A stretch of 64,000 nucleotides of DNA. Origin: Marinobacterium marinum. Lineage in GTDB: Bacteria > Pseudomonadota > Gammaproteobacteria > Pseudomonadales > Balneatricaceae. This document shows, piece after piece, positions 34,869-45,557 of this stretch. Position 1 is the first letter of the stretch; each line of letters begins with the position of its first letter. The notes beneath the pieces were generated by a model. The model did no database searches and was not told where the DNA came from. It saw only the letters and a program-made list of their open reading frames with translations. Location of the stretch: the NCBI RefSeq assembly GCF_013868415.1, contig NZ_JACEMT010000041.1, forward strand, positions 186,001 to 250,000, written 5' to 3'. A program made the translations under genes and the position numbers.

Positions 34869-36111
34869 AACGCAGGGCCTCCGCCGGTTGGGTACGTGAT
34901 GCGCGCCAGGCCGGGTACAGGGTCGCGACAAAGCTGATCGCAAAGGCTGCCGCCGTAATCATGCCGACATCGGACCACACCAGTTCCGACGGCAGATAAC
35001 TGATGAAATACACATCCGCTGACAGAAATTCGATTCCCAGCATACGCTCGATCCAGGCCACCAGATCCGTCACCGTCAGTGCCAACGTCACACCCAACAG
35101 CACACCCAGCGCCGTACCAATCAACCCGATCAGAATCCCCTGCACCATAAAAACGCGCAGAATCATGCTCGGGGTCGCCCCCATGGTACGCATAATGGCA
35201 ATATCCGACTGTTTATCCGTCACCACCATCACCAGCGTTGAAACAATATTGAAGGCCGCCACAAAGACGATCAGCAACAACAGCAGTGCGATCATCCGCT
35301 TTTCCATTTGAATGGCCTGAAACAGGTTGCCATGCGTACGTGTCCAGTCATTTACATACAGAGGACGTGGCTGCGCCTGCGCAATGGCCCGTGCTTGCTG
35401 TGGGGCGGTAAACAGATCATCAAACTTCAGGCGCAAGCCGTCTACCTGGCCGGTTGACATTCGCTTGATGCGCGCGGCATCCGCAATGTGCATATAGGCC
35501 AGGTTTGCATCCAGCTCGGCCCCGACCGAAAAAATACCAACCACATCAAAGCGTTTTAATCTGGGTACGATACCCGCCACACTGATCGAGGCTTCCGGTA
35601 ATACCAGCGTGACCTTGTCACCGACAGCGACACCCAGAAAACGTGCCAGCAGCTCGCCCAGCACTATGCCGTATTCCCCACCCTGCAACTCGGACAGAGT
35701 CCCATGCTGCATGTGCCGACCGATTATGGAGACCGATTCTTCCTGGCCAGGGTCTATGCCGTTGACCAGCACACCCTGAACGCGCCCGCGGCTGGTCAGC
35801 ATGCCTTGGGCCTGCACATAGGGCGCAGCACCCTCGACACCGGGCTGAAGCAGGACCTGATCACGCAGGGATTCCCAGTCCTCAAGTCCCTGATCACCAT
35901 AGCCGGCCAGAGTTGCATGAGGCACCATGCCCAGAATGCGTTGGCGCAACTCCCGGTCAAAGCCGTTCATCACTGACAAGACGACAATCAAGGCTGCCAC
36001 GCCCAGCATAAGGCCCAGCATGGACACCAGAGAAATAAACGAAATGAAATGATTGCCGCGCTTGGCTGCGGTATAACGCAGGCCGACAAATATCGATAAT
36101 GGTCTAAACAT
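34861..36111 (-). CDS. lolC: Lipoprotein-releasing ABC transporter permease (LolC/LolE)
   Basis: A 416-residue inner-membrane permease: one membrane helix near the N-terminus (about 21-50), a large periplasmic domain, and three C-terminal helices (about 270-405), the standard LolC/LolE layout. [30 protein letters not shown] and [22 protein letters not shown] are family motifs. Only one permease gene is present beside lolD, as in the Pseudomonas-like LolF arrangement if the partner is not elsewhere; which of LolC, LolE or LolF it equals cannot be decided here. Confidence 0.9.
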   Translation of the reverse strand: MFRPLSIFVGLRYTAAKRGNHFISFISLVSMLGLMLGVAALIVVLSVMNGFDRELRQRILGMVPHATLAGYGDQGLEDWESLRDQVLLQPGVEGAAPYVQAQGMLTSRGRVQGVLVNGIDPGQEESVSIIGRHMQHGTLSELQGGEYGIVLGELLARFLGVAVGDKVTLVLPEASISVAGIVPRLKRFDVVGIFSVGAELDANLAYMHIADAARIKRMSTGQVDGLRLKFDDLFTAPQQARAIAQAQPRPLYVNDWTRTHGNLFQAIQMEKRMIALLLLLIVFVAAFNIVSTLVMVVTDKQSDIAIMRTMGATPSMILRVFMVQGILIGLIGTALGVLLGVTLALTVTDLVAWIERMLGIEFLSADVYFISYLPSELVWSDVGMITAAAFAISFVATLYPAWRASRTQPAEALRYE

Positions 36112-36264
36112 GGGGCGGAATTAAATCACAGTTGGTGAACAAGCTCTAATAGAATTGCAAAAATCGCTGCCTCTTGCATCGACAACGACCGGGACCTACA
36201 GCCAGCGGCGATGTTGCTGCTATGATTAGCCGGCCACTCAGCCTTCACGATACGGAAACTGCCG

Positions 36265-36567
36265 ATGAGCCAAAAACCCCTCGATACTCCCCGCCCACGC
36301 CTGTACCTGCTGGCCAGCGCTGCTGGTTTCGCCGGCCTGATTCTGTGGTTCTACGCCGGTCGCGAGCTTGGTATTCTGCAATGGATCGTGGATTTTTTCC
36401 CCGCTTCACATGCCGGCGCCGGTTTGATGATCGCCATCATGCTGATGATGACTCCCGGTTTCCTGATCTGGAAATTCTACAATCGCTGGGTCGAGCAGCG
36501 GCTTGAAGTCAAGGGGCGCCACCTTGAAGATGAGGTCTATCTGCCGCCCACAAAAAACCGGAGCTAG
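36265..36567 (+). CDS. Small conserved two-helix membrane protein
   Basis: A 100-residue protein with two hydrophobic segments (about 14-31 and 50-70) and a charged C-terminal tail. I do not recognise a named family. ATG at 36265 is preceded by weak ribosome-binding sequence (GGAAACTGCCG). Its stop codon lies in the loop of a bidirectional terminator shared with sthA. Position between lolC (divergent) and sthA (convergent) gives no functional clue. Confidence 0.65.
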   Translation: MSQKPLDTPRPRLYLLASAAGFAGLILWFYAGRELGILQWIVDFFPASHAGAGLMIAIMLMMTPGFLIWKFYNRWVEQRLEVKGRHLEDEVYLPPTKNRS

Positions 36568-36578
36568 GCTCCGGTTTT
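36552..36578. terminator. Bidirectional terminator between the small membrane protein gene and sthA
   Basis: An 11-bp perfect stem (AAAACCGGAGC / GCTCCGGTTTT) encloses TAG, which is the stop codon of the upstream gene. A runs and T runs flank the two sides, so it can end transcripts from both convergent genes. Confidence 0.85.
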
Positions 36579-36595
36579 CCAACAACGCCGCCCGG

Positions 36596-37996
36596 TTACA
36601 GATTGGCGATACGGTTCAGGCCCGAAATGGCCGCTACACGGTAGGCTTCCGCCATCGTTGGATAGTTGAAGGTGGTATTGATGAAATACTTCAACGTGTT
36701 GGCTTCGCCCTCCTGGCGCATCACTACCTGGCCGATATGGATAATCTCCGACGCTTGGTCACCGAAGCAGTGAATCCCCAGAATCTGCAGCGTTTCCCGA
36801 TGGAAGAGGATTTTCAGCATTCCGACCGGCTCACCTGAAATTTGCGCACGCGCCGTATCCTTGAAGAAGGCCTGCCCGACTTCATACGGAACACTTTCGG
36901 CCGTCAGCTCCTCTTCGGTTTTACCGATTGAACTGATCTCGGGAATCGTATAGATACCGGTAGGTACGTCGTTGATATAACGGAAATCGTCCGCCGACAG
37001 CATGTCTGCCGAGGCTGAGCGCCCCTGGTCCAGGGCAGCCGACGCCAGGCTCGGCCAGCCAATCACGTCACCTACCGCATACACGCCTTCCGCCGCGGTA
37101 CGGTAATGCTCATCCACCGCGACCTGGCCGCGACTGTTCGCTTCCAGACCAATGTTTTCCAATCCAAGACCCGCCGTATTACCGGTACGGCCATTACACC
37201 AGAGGAAGGCATCTGCCCGAATGCGCTTGCCCGATTTGAGAGAAATCGTCACCCCATGCGCATCGCCTGTAACCGATTCATAGTCTTCGTTATGGCGAAT
37301 TTTCACTGCATTGTTGCGCAGATGGTAGCTCAGCGCATCCGAAATCTCGTCATCCAGGAAGGACAACAGGCGGTCACGCATGTCGATCAGATCGACCTTC
37401 ACCCCCAAACCGCTGAATATCGATGCATACTCACACCCGATCACACCCGCTCCAAAAATAACCAGCGTACGTGGCGTATGGCTCAGCTTCAAAATGGTGT
37501 CCGAGCTGTAAATACGCGGGTGATCGAAATCGATGTCCGGCGGACACCAGGGACTGGAACCGGTTGCCAATACAAAATTCCTTGAGCGCAGGATTTCACG
37601 GCCGCTGCTGCGCCCTTCCACCTGAATTTCGCCCTGTTTCAAGAACTTGGCATGACCAAAGAAAACATCAATCCGGTTGCGTGCATAGAAGTTGGTACGC
37701 AGCATGACCTGGTTCGATATCACCTTTTCCGCCCGCGTCAGCACCTTGGGAAACGAGAACCAGCGCGGCTCGCCGATATCACGGAACATCGGGTTGGTAT
37801 TGAATTCAATGATCTGCTTGACGGAATGACGCAGCGCCTTGGACGGAATCGTTCCCTTGTGAGTGCAGTTGCCGCCAACGGTATCCTGCTCCTCGACAAT
37901 TGCTACTCGGCGTCCCTGTTTGGCCGCATTGATAGCAGCCCCTTCACCGGCAGGACCTGAACCGATCACTACGACATCATAGTCATATACAGCCAT
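36596..37996 (-). CDS. sthA: Soluble pyridine nucleotide transhydrogenase
   Basis: A 466-residue cytoplasmic flavoprotein that balances NADPH and NADH pools, usually oxidising excess NADPH. The N-terminal FAD motif is [21 protein letters not shown]. The region [17 protein letters not shown] has only one of the two redox cysteines of lipoamide-dehydrogenase relatives, the diagnostic SthA feature. A second Rossmann motif ([16 protein letters not shown]) binds the nicotinamide cofactor. The ATG at 37996 has AGGGGA upstream; a longer frame to 38041 is less likely. It follows the nqr cluster, suggesting a shared redox theme. Confidence 0.95.
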   Translation of the reverse strand: MAVYDYDVVVIGSGPAGEGAAINAAKQGRRVAIVEEQDTVGGNCTHKGTIPSKALRHSVKQIIEFNTNPMFRDIGEPRWFSFPKVLTRAEKVISNQVMLRTNFYARNRIDVFFGHAKFLKQGEIQVEGRSSGREILRSRNFVLATGSSPWCPPDIDFDHPRIYSSDTILKLSHTPRTLVIFGAGVIGCEYASIFSGLGVKVDLIDMRDRLLSFLDDEISDALSYHLRNNAVKIRHNEDYESVTGDAHGVTISLKSGKRIRADAFLWCNGRTGNTAGLGLENIGLEANSRGQVAVDEHYRTAAEGVYAVGDVIGWPSLASAALDQGRSASADMLSADDFRYINDVPTGIYTIPEISSIGKTEEELTAESVPYEVGQAFFKDTARAQISGEPVGMLKILFHRETLQILGIHCFGDQASEIIHIGQVVMRQEGEANTLKYFINTTFNYPTMAEAYRVAAISGLNRIANL

Positions 37997-38086
37997 TAAG
38001 TTTCCCCTTATTGCTCCAATCTGATTGCTGACCCCAGACACCCACGGCTATCCGTCAGTTTAAAGGTCCGGCCATCAACAACCCCA

Positions 38087-38326
38087 TTAACCTTTAGACT
38101 TAACCTCATAGGCAAGATCCGCCGACGCGGTTGCCGTACTGCGTTCCTGCTCTTCATCACACTTGTTCGGATCACCACCGCAGATATCGCATACCGTGTC
38201 CATACCCAGTGCGCTCATGCCGCCACAGGAGCCTGCGATAGGCTTGCGCCCCAGCAGCACACCCACCGACATTGCTGTTATGATGAGCAACAGTGCCGCA
38301 AACGTAAAAATCATCGTATCCATCAC
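38087..38326 (-). CDS. nqrM: Na+-NQR maturation protein NqrM
   Basis: A 79-residue protein with one membrane helix (about 5-25) followed by GSCGGMSALGMDTVCDICGGDPNKC, a conserved set of four cysteines. NqrM is required to assemble Na+-NQR, probably by delivering iron to the cysteine-ligated centre between NqrD and NqrE. It overlaps the 3' end of apbE by 4 bp. A second ATG at 38323 could be the true start. Confidence 0.93.
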   Translation of the reverse strand: MMDTMIFTFAALLLIITAMSVGVLLGRKPIAGSCGGMSALGMDTVCDICGGDPNKCDEEQERSTATASADLAYEVKSKG

Positions 38327-39378
38327 AGTCCTCCTGTGGGTTCTTGCAGATAAGGCACAAAGCCGGGCGTGGCACGACTATCAAACCCGTCACCGGACTT
38401 ACTGGTGAACATGGCCTTTATCCCTTGTTCGAAAGCAAAATTGTAACCTTGTTCCTCGCCCATCACCATTAGGGCGGTTGCCCATGCGTCGGCATCCGCG
38501 CAATTATCGGCAATCACGGTAACAGACACCAATCGGTGGCGTATCGGTCGTGCAGTACGCGGGTCTATCGTATGTGAATAGCGCACCCCATCCTCTTCAA
38601 AGTAATTGCGATAATCACCCGAAGTAGCCACGGCTCCCTGTTGAAGACTGATAACTTGCTGCACCTCCCGTGTTCCGGCCCGAGGTGCCTCAATCGCCAG
38701 TCGCCAGGGCTCTCCTCCGGGCTTCACGCCCCTCATCCGCAACTCCCCCCCTATCTCTACCAGGTAGCGCCGAATGCCACGCGCCTCCAGCAGATCGGCC
38801 AGTTGATCAACACCATACCCCTTGGCAATGGCCGACAGGTCGATGTACTGATCATATTCCTTGAGCACTGTCGAAGCCGCAGGATCCAGATGCAGGAAGG
38901 TATAACCCACTTTCGACTTCAACTGCTCAATTTCAACAGTGTCCGGCTGGTGTGTAATCCGCCCCTCGGGGCCAAACCCCCACAAATTGACCAGTGGACC
39001 GACGGTAACATCAAAGGCGCCGCCGGAAACCTCGCTGATTTGCCGGGCGCGCTGCACCATGGCAAACAATTCCGGCCCCACCTTATGCGCCACGCCCGCT
39101 TCGGCACGATTCAGCACGGACAGTTCAGAGGTATCGATATAAGTCGACATTTGCTGATTGATCAGGGCCAGCAGCTCTCCTGCCTCCGCACGAATCGAGG
39201 GCACACGGCTTTCGTCCGCATCCACCCACTTCATGCTGAAGCTGGTCCCCATAGTCAGCCCCTGAACAGCGACCACTTTTTCCTGTGACGCCGAATTGCA
39301 CCCCAGAACTCCCAAAACAAAAACGGCCAGCAGCGAGGCTGCCAGCCATTTTGTCAGACGTATCCGATTAGCCATCAA
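38323..39378 (-). CDS. apbE: FAD:protein FMN transferase (ApbE)
   Basis: A 351-residue lipoprotein enzyme that attaches FMN covalently to threonine residues in NqrB and NqrC. The signal peptide ends in a lipobox-like VLGVLGC. The core includes GTSFSMKW, IDLSAIAKGYGVDQLA and the YSHTIDPRTARPIRH motif, all typical of ApbE. It sits 2 bp after nqrF, in the same order as in many Na+-NQR operons, so its substrates are almost certainly encoded just upstream. Confidence 0.95.
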   Translation of the reverse strand: MMANRIRLTKWLAASLLAVFVLGVLGCNSASQEKVVAVQGLTMGTSFSMKWVDADESRVPSIRAEAGELLALINQQMSTYIDTSELSVLNRAEAGVAHKVGPELFAMVQRARQISEVSGGAFDVTVGPLVNLWGFGPEGRITHQPDTVEIEQLKSKVGYTFLHLDPAASTVLKEYDQYIDLSAIAKGYGVDQLADLLEARGIRRYLVEIGGELRMRGVKPGGEPWRLAIEAPRAGTREVQQVISLQQGAVATSGDYRNYFEEDGVRYSHTIDPRTARPIRHRLVSVTVIADNCADADAWATALMVMGEEQGYNFAFEQGIKAMFTSKSGDGFDSRATPGFVPYLQEPTGGL

Positions 39379-39380
39379 GA

Positions 39381-40613
39381 TCAGCCACCGAAGTCATCCA
39401 GCAGGATGTTTTCAGGCTCAACACCCAAATCTTCCAGCATCTTGATAACAGACGCGTTCATCATAGGCGGACCACACATGTAGTATTCACAGTCTTCCGG
39501 CGCATCGTGATCACGCAGGTAGTGTTCGTACAGCACGTTATGGATAAAGCCTGTGTAGCCGGTCCAGTTATCTTCCGGCTGCGGATCAGACAAGGCCAGG
39601 TGCCAGGTGAAGTTCTCGTTCTCTTCCGCCAACTGGTCGAACTCTTCAACATAGAAGGCTTCACGCACGGAGCGAGCACCGTACCAGAAGGAGATCTTAC
39701 GCTTGGAGTTCAGACGCTTGAGCTGGTCAAAGATGTGTGAACGCATCGGCGCCATACCGGCACCACCACCAATGAAGACCATCTCATTATCGGTTTCCTT
39801 GGCGAAGAATTCACCGAAGGGTCCGTACACAGTGATCTTGTCACCCGGCTTGAGGCTGAACACGTAGGATGACATCTGGCCCGGCGGAATGCCCTGGCTG
39901 CCCGGAGGCGGCGAAGCAATACGGATGTTGAACTTAACAACACCGCGCTCTTCCGGGTAGTTGGCCATGGAGTAAGCACGGATAACCGTCTCATCAACCT
40001 TGGACACAAACTGCCACATGTCGAACTTGTCCCAGTCGCCACGGAACTCAGGCTGGATATCAAAATCCTTGTAGTTCACGACGTGAGGCGGCGCTTCCAG
40101 CTGTACGTAACCACCGGCACGGAAGTCCACGTTCTCGCCTTCCGGCAGACGCAGGGTCAGCTCCTTGATGAAGGTTGCCACGTTCGGGTTGGACTCGACG
40201 GTGCACTCCCACTTCTTCACACCGAAGACGTCGTCTTCAACGTGAACTTTCATGTCCTGCTTGACGGCAACCTGGCAGGACAAACGCCAGCCTTCCTTGC
40301 CTTCACGCAGGGTGAAGTGAGATTCCTCGGTCGGCAGCATGGAACCACCGCCCTCGGTTACCTGACATTTACACTGGGCACAGGTACCACCACCACCACA
40401 GGCAGACGCCAGGAAGATACCCTTGTCGGCCAGCGTCTGCAGCAGCTTGCCACCCGCCGGAACGGTGATCGATTTTTCCGGATCATCGTTGATCTCGATG
40501 GTCACATTGCCGGAGCTGACCATCTTGGCTCGGGCTGCGAGGATCACGGCAACCAGTGCAAGCACCACTGCCGTAAACATCACAACGCCGAGGATAATGA
40601 CTTCTGTATTCAT
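39381..40613 (-). CDS. nqrF: Na+-translocating NADH:quinone reductase subunit F
   Basis: The electron-input subunit, 410 residues. An N-terminal membrane helix (about 5-27) is followed by a 2Fe-2S ferredoxin domain ([14 protein letters not shown], then LSCQV), then a ferredoxin-reductase-like part with RAYSMANYP for FAD and [20 protein letters not shown] for NADH. It oxidises NADH and passes electrons into the complex. It ends the structural nqrA-F order and is followed directly by apbE. Confidence 0.97.
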   Translation of the reverse strand: MNTEVIILGVVMFTAVVLALVAVILAARAKMVSSGNVTIEINDDPEKSITVPAGGKLLQTLADKGIFLASACGGGGTCAQCKCQVTEGGGSMLPTEESHFTLREGKEGWRLSCQVAVKQDMKVHVEDDVFGVKKWECTVESNPNVATFIKELTLRLPEGENVDFRAGGYVQLEAPPHVVNYKDFDIQPEFRGDWDKFDMWQFVSKVDETVIRAYSMANYPEERGVVKFNIRIASPPPGSQGIPPGQMSSYVFSLKPGDKITVYGPFGEFFAKETDNEMVFIGGGAGMAPMRSHIFDQLKRLNSKRKISFWYGARSVREAFYVEEFDQLAEENENFTWHLALSDPQPEDNWTGYTGFIHNVLYEHYLRDHDAPEDCEYYMCGPPMMNASVIKMLEDLGVEPENILLDDFGG

Positions 40614-40651
40614 CTGTTTATCCTATCCTTTAAGCCTTCCATGTCGATCGC

Positions 40652-41260
<609 letters not shown>

Positions 41261-41263
41261 GAT

Positions 41264-41923
41264 TTACGCAGCCTCCTTCTTGGTGTTCGGAGCCATTTCG
41301 AAATCAGGCTTTTCAACCTGCTCCGGCTTCCAGGTACGGATGATCCAGATGAACATGCCGATCAGGAAGAACGCGCTCGGCGGCAGCAGCATCAAGCCGT
41401 TGCCCTGGTACCAGCCACCGTTGTTGACCAGCGGCAGAATTTCGATACCGAACAAGGAGCCGGCACCGAACAGTTCGCGGAAGAAACCGACGAACAGCAG
41501 TACTGCGCCATAGCCCAAACCGTTACCGATACCGTCCAGGAAGCTCGGCATTGGCGGGTTTTTCATGGCGAAGGCTTCGGCACGACCCATTACGATACAG
41601 TTGGTGATGATCAGACCAACGAATACCGACAGCTGCTTGGAGATCTCGTAGGCAAAAGCCTTCAGGATCTGGTCCACCACGATTACCAGCGAGGCAATGA
41701 TCGTCATCTGTACGATGATTCGAATGTTGCCCGGAATGTGGTTACGGATCAGCGACACGAAGAAGTTGGAGAACGCTGTAACGGCAATTACTGCCAGCGT
41801 CATCACCATTGCGGTCGCCATGTTGGAGGTAACCGCCAGCGCAGAACATACACCCAGAATCTGCAGTGCAATCGGGTTGTTCTTGAAAATTGGCGTTACC
41901 AGAACGTCTTTAGTCTGAGACAT
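41264..41923 (-). CDS. nqrD: Na+-translocating NADH:quinone reductase subunit D
   Basis: A 219-residue polytopic subunit with six membrane helices. The motifs [13 protein letters not shown] and [22 protein letters not shown] carry the conserved cysteines that pair with those of NqrE around the iron centre. It lies 3 bp after nqrC and shows the standard length. Confidence 0.96.
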   Translation of the reverse strand: MSQTKDVLVTPIFKNNPIALQILGVCSALAVTSNMATAMVMTLAVIAVTAFSNFFVSLIRNHIPGNIRIIVQMTIIASLVIVVDQILKAFAYEISKQLSVFVGLIITNCIVMGRAEAFAMKNPPMPSFLDGIGNGLGYGAVLLFVGFFRELFGAGSLFGIEILPLVNNGGWYQGNGLMLLPPSAFFLIGMFIWIIRTWKPEQVEKPDFEMAPNTKKEAA

Positions 41924-41926
41924 GGA

Positions 41927-42703
41927 TTAAGCCTCCCCTGCACGCAAGTTGTTCAGGAACGGCGCGTAGCCATTCTTGCCCATCCAGAACTGAACCAGGT
42001 TGGTAACACCATTGGCTGTCAGCGTAGCGCCAGACAGACCGTCAACCTTGTACTCTGCATTGGCAGTCGATGCATCGACACTGCCCTTGATCAGCTGGAT
42101 CTGAGGGTCAGTCTTGTCGTCAGCGTACACTTTCTTGCCAGGCCAGAGTGCTTTCCAGGCAGGGTTGTCTACCTCGCCACCCAGACCCGGGGTCTCGGCG
42201 TGAGAATAGAAGCCCAGACCCACAACGGTGTTCAGATCACCTTCCAGCGCCAGGAATCCGTACAGAGTCGACCAGAGCCCCTTGCCGTGTACCGGCAGAA
42301 CCACTTTGTTCACGGAGCCGTCAGCACCTTCAACAAGGTATACCGGCTGAACACGCGCGATCACCTTGATACCCGCCTTGTCATCCTGGCGATCCAGCGC
42401 GATGCTCTGCTGAGGATCCTTGGTCGCCTTGGACTCATCATAACCGGCCGGCACATCAACATACTGGCCTGTTTCCAGATCAACATATTTAGTCGTAATC
42501 TGACTAAACAGTTCATCTACGCTCTTGGACGGATCGGCAATACCGGCAGCCGCCAGGATATTGCTTTTACGGTCCAGTTCTTTGTTGGCAACCTGCTGCG
42601 GCTTGAGAATTACTGCCGCAGCGGACACCACTACCGAGCACACGACACACAACAGAATCGTGACCAGCAGGGTTTTGCCCATCGTATCGTTATTAGACGA
42701 CAT
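41927..42703 (-). CDS. nqrC: Na+-translocating NADH:quinone reductase subunit C
   Basis: A 258-residue subunit with one N-terminal membrane helix (about 8-31) and a periplasmic domain that carries covalent FMN. The attachment motif is DGLSGATLT (threonine of SGAT) near residue 225. [15 protein letters not shown] and ETPGLGGEV are typical of the family. It overlaps the nqrB 3' end by 11 bp. ApbE encoded downstream probably attaches the flavin. Confidence 0.96.
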   Translation of the reverse strand: MSSNNDTMGKTLLVTILLCVVCSVVVSAAAVILKPQQVANKELDRKSNILAAAGIADPSKSVDELFSQITTKYVDLETGQYVDVPAGYDESKATKDPQQSIALDRQDDKAGIKVIARVQPVYLVEGADGSVNKVVLPVHGKGLWSTLYGFLALEGDLNTVVGLGFYSHAETPGLGGEVDNPAWKALWPGKKVYADDKTDPQIQLIKGSVDASTANAEYKVDGLSGATLTANGVTNLVQFWMGKNGYAPFLNNLRAGEA

Positions 42704-43901
42704 TGCGCTTCATCCTCCGCTTGATATTCGCCTGGACAACAAAGTTGTCGATCAGCGGTGCAAACAGGTTGGCAAACAGAATCGCCAGCATCATACCTTC
42801 CGGGAATGCCGGGTTGGCAACACGGATCAGTATCACCATCACACCAATCAAAGCACCGAACACCCACTTGCCGGTATTGGTCATGGATGCCGACACCGGG
42901 TCGGTTGCCATAAAGATCATGCCGAAGGCAAAACCACCCAGCACCAGATGCCACCAGAACGGCATATTGAACATGGGGTTGGTGTCGGAACCGATCAGAT
43001 TGAACAGCGACGACATGGCGACCATGCCCAGGAAAACGCCGGCGACAATACGCCAAGCCGCAATGCGTGCAAACAGGATCACCGCGCCACCGATCAGGAT
43101 CGCCAGTGTCGAGGTTTCACCCACCGAACCCTGAATGGTACCGATGAAGGCATCGAACCAGGTGATGTTGGCATTCAGTACGGCTTCAACACCGCCCATG
43201 GCTGCCAAGCCCAGCGGAGTTGCACCGGAGAAACCATCGACTGCTGTCCAGATTGCGTCACCCGACATCTGTGCCGGATAGGCAAAAAACAGAAAGGCTC
43301 GACCGGTCAACGCCGGGTTGAGGAAGTTTTTACCGGTACCACCGAATACTTCCTTGCCAATAACCACACCGAAGCTGATACCCAAAGCCACCTGCCACAA
43401 CGGGATGGTCGGCGGCAGAATCAGGGAGAACAGCACCGAGGTCACGAAGAAGCCTTCGTTGACTTCATGGCCACGCTTCATTGCGAACAGCACTTCCCAG
43501 AAGCCACCCACAATAAAGGTCACGGCATAAATCGGCAGCCAGTAGGTCGCACCATGAAGGATGTTGTCCCAAATACTGTCGGGGTTGAAACCGGTCAGCG
43601 ATGCTGCCAGGGCGCCGCGCCAGCCGGTCGCTTCAGTCAGCCCAAGTTCGGCCATAGCTGTATTGGCCTGCAGACCAACGTTGTACATGCCGAAAAAGAT
43701 GGCCGGGAAGGTACACAGCCATACCAGGATCATGATGCGCTTCAGATCAACGCCGTCACGTACGTGCGCTGCACTCTTGGTCACATGACCCGGAGTATAG
43801 AAAATGGTATCGACTGCTTCATACAGCGCATACCAGTTTTCATATTTGCCGCCTTTATGGAAATGCGGCTCCATTTTGTCCAGAACGGTTCTCAAACTCA
43901 T
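42693..43901 (-). CDS. nqrB: Na+-translocating NADH:quinone reductase subunit B
   Basis: The largest membrane subunit, 402 residues with about ten helices. It carries covalent FMN on the threonine of [11 protein letters not shown], riboflavin, the quinone site and the Na+ path. The N-terminal cytoplasmic segment is about 55 residues long, as in Vibrio NqrB. It starts 12 bp after nqrA. Together with the six other members of this set the enzyme would be complete. Confidence 0.97.
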   Translation of the reverse strand: MSLRTVLDKMEPHFHKGGKYENWYALYEAVDTIFYTPGHVTKSAAHVRDGVDLKRIMILVWLCTFPAIFFGMYNVGLQANTAMAELGLTEATGWRGALAASLTGFNPDSIWDNILHGATYWLPIYAVTFIVGGFWEVLFAMKRGHEVNEGFFVTSVLFSLILPPTIPLWQVALGISFGVVIGKEVFGGTGKNFLNPALTGRAFLFFAYPAQMSGDAIWTAVDGFSGATPLGLAAMGGVEAVLNANITWFDAFIGTIQGSVGETSTLAILIGGAVILFARIAAWRIVAGVFLGMVAMSSLFNLIGSDTNPMFNMPFWWHLVLGGFAFGMIFMATDPVSASMTNTGKWVFGALIGVMVILIRVANPAFPEGMMLAILFANLFAPLIDNFVVQANIKRRMKRNVV

Positions 43902-43913
43902 GACCAGCCTCTC

Positions 43914-45254
43914 TTACGCCTCTTTTTCGATGCGCGTCAGGTTGTCGCGAAGGATAGGACCGTACTCGTACTTGCCCGGGCACGCGAAGGTGCACAGCGC
44001 CAGGTCCTCTTCATCCAGCTCAAGACAGCCAAGCTGCATCGCGGTCACGATATCGCCGGTGACCAGTGCGCGCAGCAACTGAGTCGGCAGGATATCCAGC
44101 GGCATCAACGCTTCGAACTGACCAACAGGAATCATTGCCCGTTCGGAACCGTTCGTGGTTGTGGTGAAATCGAACTTCTTGCTCGGCGAGAATACGGAGG
44201 CAAACATGTTCAGTACCGAGAACTTGTTAGCGCCCGGTGTAATCCAGCCCATAAAGTCACGATTATCGCCTTCCAGAAGCACACTGACCTGGTTTGCATA
44301 ACGCCCCAGGAAGCCGGTCGGACCGATGGCCGAGCGGCCGTTCCAGACAGAGCCGTTAATAACACGATTCTTACCCGACTTGAGCTTACCAGCGCACAAC
44401 TCTTCGGTCGCAACACCGACACGGGTGCGTACCAGACTCGGGGCTTCGACTTGCGGACCGGCCAGCGCAACAACACGCTCGGTCGGCAGACGGCCGCTGA
44501 CAAACAATTTGCCGAACGCAATCACGTCCTGATAGCCAATGATCCAGGCGGTTTTTTCACGCGAGACGGGATCCAGGAAGTGAACATGGGTACTCGGGTT
44601 ACCTGCCGGGTGTTTACCGGCAAATTCTTCCACCTGCACGCCTTCGGCTGTGGGAACCTGCACTCCTGCGGCCTTACAGAGATACACCTGCCGGCTACCC
44701 ATACGGGCCAACAGCTTGAGGCCGTTCACGAAATCTTCAGCCTGCTCGTTGATAATCAGAGCAGGATCCGCCGCCAGGGGATTGGTATCGATGGCCGTCA
44801 CAAAAATGGAACTCGGAGTCGTGCCGACCTGAGGTACACGGCTGAACGGACGCGTACGGAAAGCGGCCCACAGACCGGAAGCCAGCAGATTTTCCTCGAT
44901 CTGCTCTCGAGACAGGGTGTCCAGTTTGGCAGCGGGGTAGCTGGCAAACTCGACAGCGTCTTCCTGATCATCCAGTTCAATGACCACGGATTGCAGGACA
45001 CGACGTTCGCCACGGTTAATGGCGCACACGGTGCCGGCACCGGGAGCCGTATACTGAACCCCTTCTGTTTTCTTATCGGTAAAGATCACCTGACCGAGCT
45101 TCACCCGGTCACCCACTTTGACCATCATCGTCGGCTTCATGCCGATGTAATCCTGGCCAAGCAGAGCCACAGTACGCACTTTGGGACCATCCTGGATGGT
45201 CTGTCCAGGCGCACCTGCAATCGGTAGATCCAGACCCTTATTGATCTTGATCAT
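43914..45254 (-). CDS. nqrA: Na+-translocating NADH:quinone reductase subunit A
   Basis: A 446-residue peripheral subunit without membrane segments; it starts MIKINKGLDLPIAGAPGQ, as in other NqrA proteins, so the ATG at 45254 is preferred over a longer in-frame start at 45419. It contacts NqrB and influences quinone binding. It is the first gene of nqrABCDEF-apbE-nqrM, all on the minus strand with short gaps, and the operon promoter should lie in 45255-45490. Confidence 0.96.
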   Translation of the reverse strand: MIKINKGLDLPIAGAPGQTIQDGPKVRTVALLGQDYIGMKPTMMVKVGDRVKLGQVIFTDKKTEGVQYTAPGAGTVCAINRGERRVLQSVVIELDDQEDAVEFASYPAAKLDTLSREQIEENLLASGLWAAFRTRPFSRVPQVGTTPSSIFVTAIDTNPLAADPALIINEQAEDFVNGLKLLARMGSRQVYLCKAAGVQVPTAEGVQVEEFAGKHPAGNPSTHVHFLDPVSREKTAWIIGYQDVIAFGKLFVSGRLPTERVVALAGPQVEAPSLVRTRVGVATEELCAGKLKSGKNRVINGSVWNGRSAIGPTGFLGRYANQVSVLLEGDNRDFMGWITPGANKFSVLNMFASVFSPSKKFDFTTTTNGSERAMIPVGQFEALMPLDILPTQLLRALVTGDIVTAMQLGCLELDEEDLALCTFACPGKYEYGPILRDNLTRIEKEA

Positions 45255-45441
45255 TCGTCTCACCCAACTTTCGGAAATATTCAGGAGGCTTTCCGCTGCT
45301 CGAGCGAAGCTGAGCAAGACATGAAACACGCCTCGCCACCTGCGGAGCAACCGAAAGATTTTCCACCAAAAAATCCCTGCAAGTATAACCGAGTCGGCCA
45401 AGCTTTTGCTACAAGGCACTGTTTTACTTAGGCGAATGGCG

Positions 45442-45486
45442 AATAATTTATACCATCACTATAGATTTAATTGGTATAAAATTATT
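45442..45486 (-). promoter_or_regulatory. Long AT-rich inverted repeat over the probable nqr promoter
   Basis: TTTATACCA (45447-45455) and TGGTATAAA (45472-45480) are perfect 9-bp arms, and the repeat extends imperfectly to AATAA/TTATT on both sides. On the minus strand, TGGTATAAA has the form of an extended -10 element. The two arms are 25 bp apart centre to centre. It may be an operator, but the regulator is unknown. Confidence 0.4.
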
Positions 45487-45514
45487 CTTTTTTGGAATCA
45501 AAAAGGACAGGCAT

Positions 45515-45542
45515 AAAAAAGGCCGCATATAGCGGCCTTTTC
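45515..45542 (-). terminator. Intrinsic terminator after the GapB-type gene
   Basis: A stem of GGCCGC / GCGGCC extended by AAAA/TTTT pairs, with loop ATATA, is followed on the minus strand by a T-rich run. It lies 16 bp beyond the stop of the dehydrogenase gene and separates it from nqrA. Confidence 0.85.
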
Positions 45543-45557
45543 TTGACACCAAAGGAA

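Larger units (their letters stand above)
45255..45557. other. 303-bp intergenic region between nqrA and the GapB-type gene
   Basis: Contains, from right to left, the terminator of the dehydrogenase gene (45515-45542), a long AT-rich inverted repeat with an extended -10-like promoter (45442-45486), and about 190 bp of likely nqr leader. I see no coding frame or riboswitch that I recognise in the leader. Confidence 0.6.
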
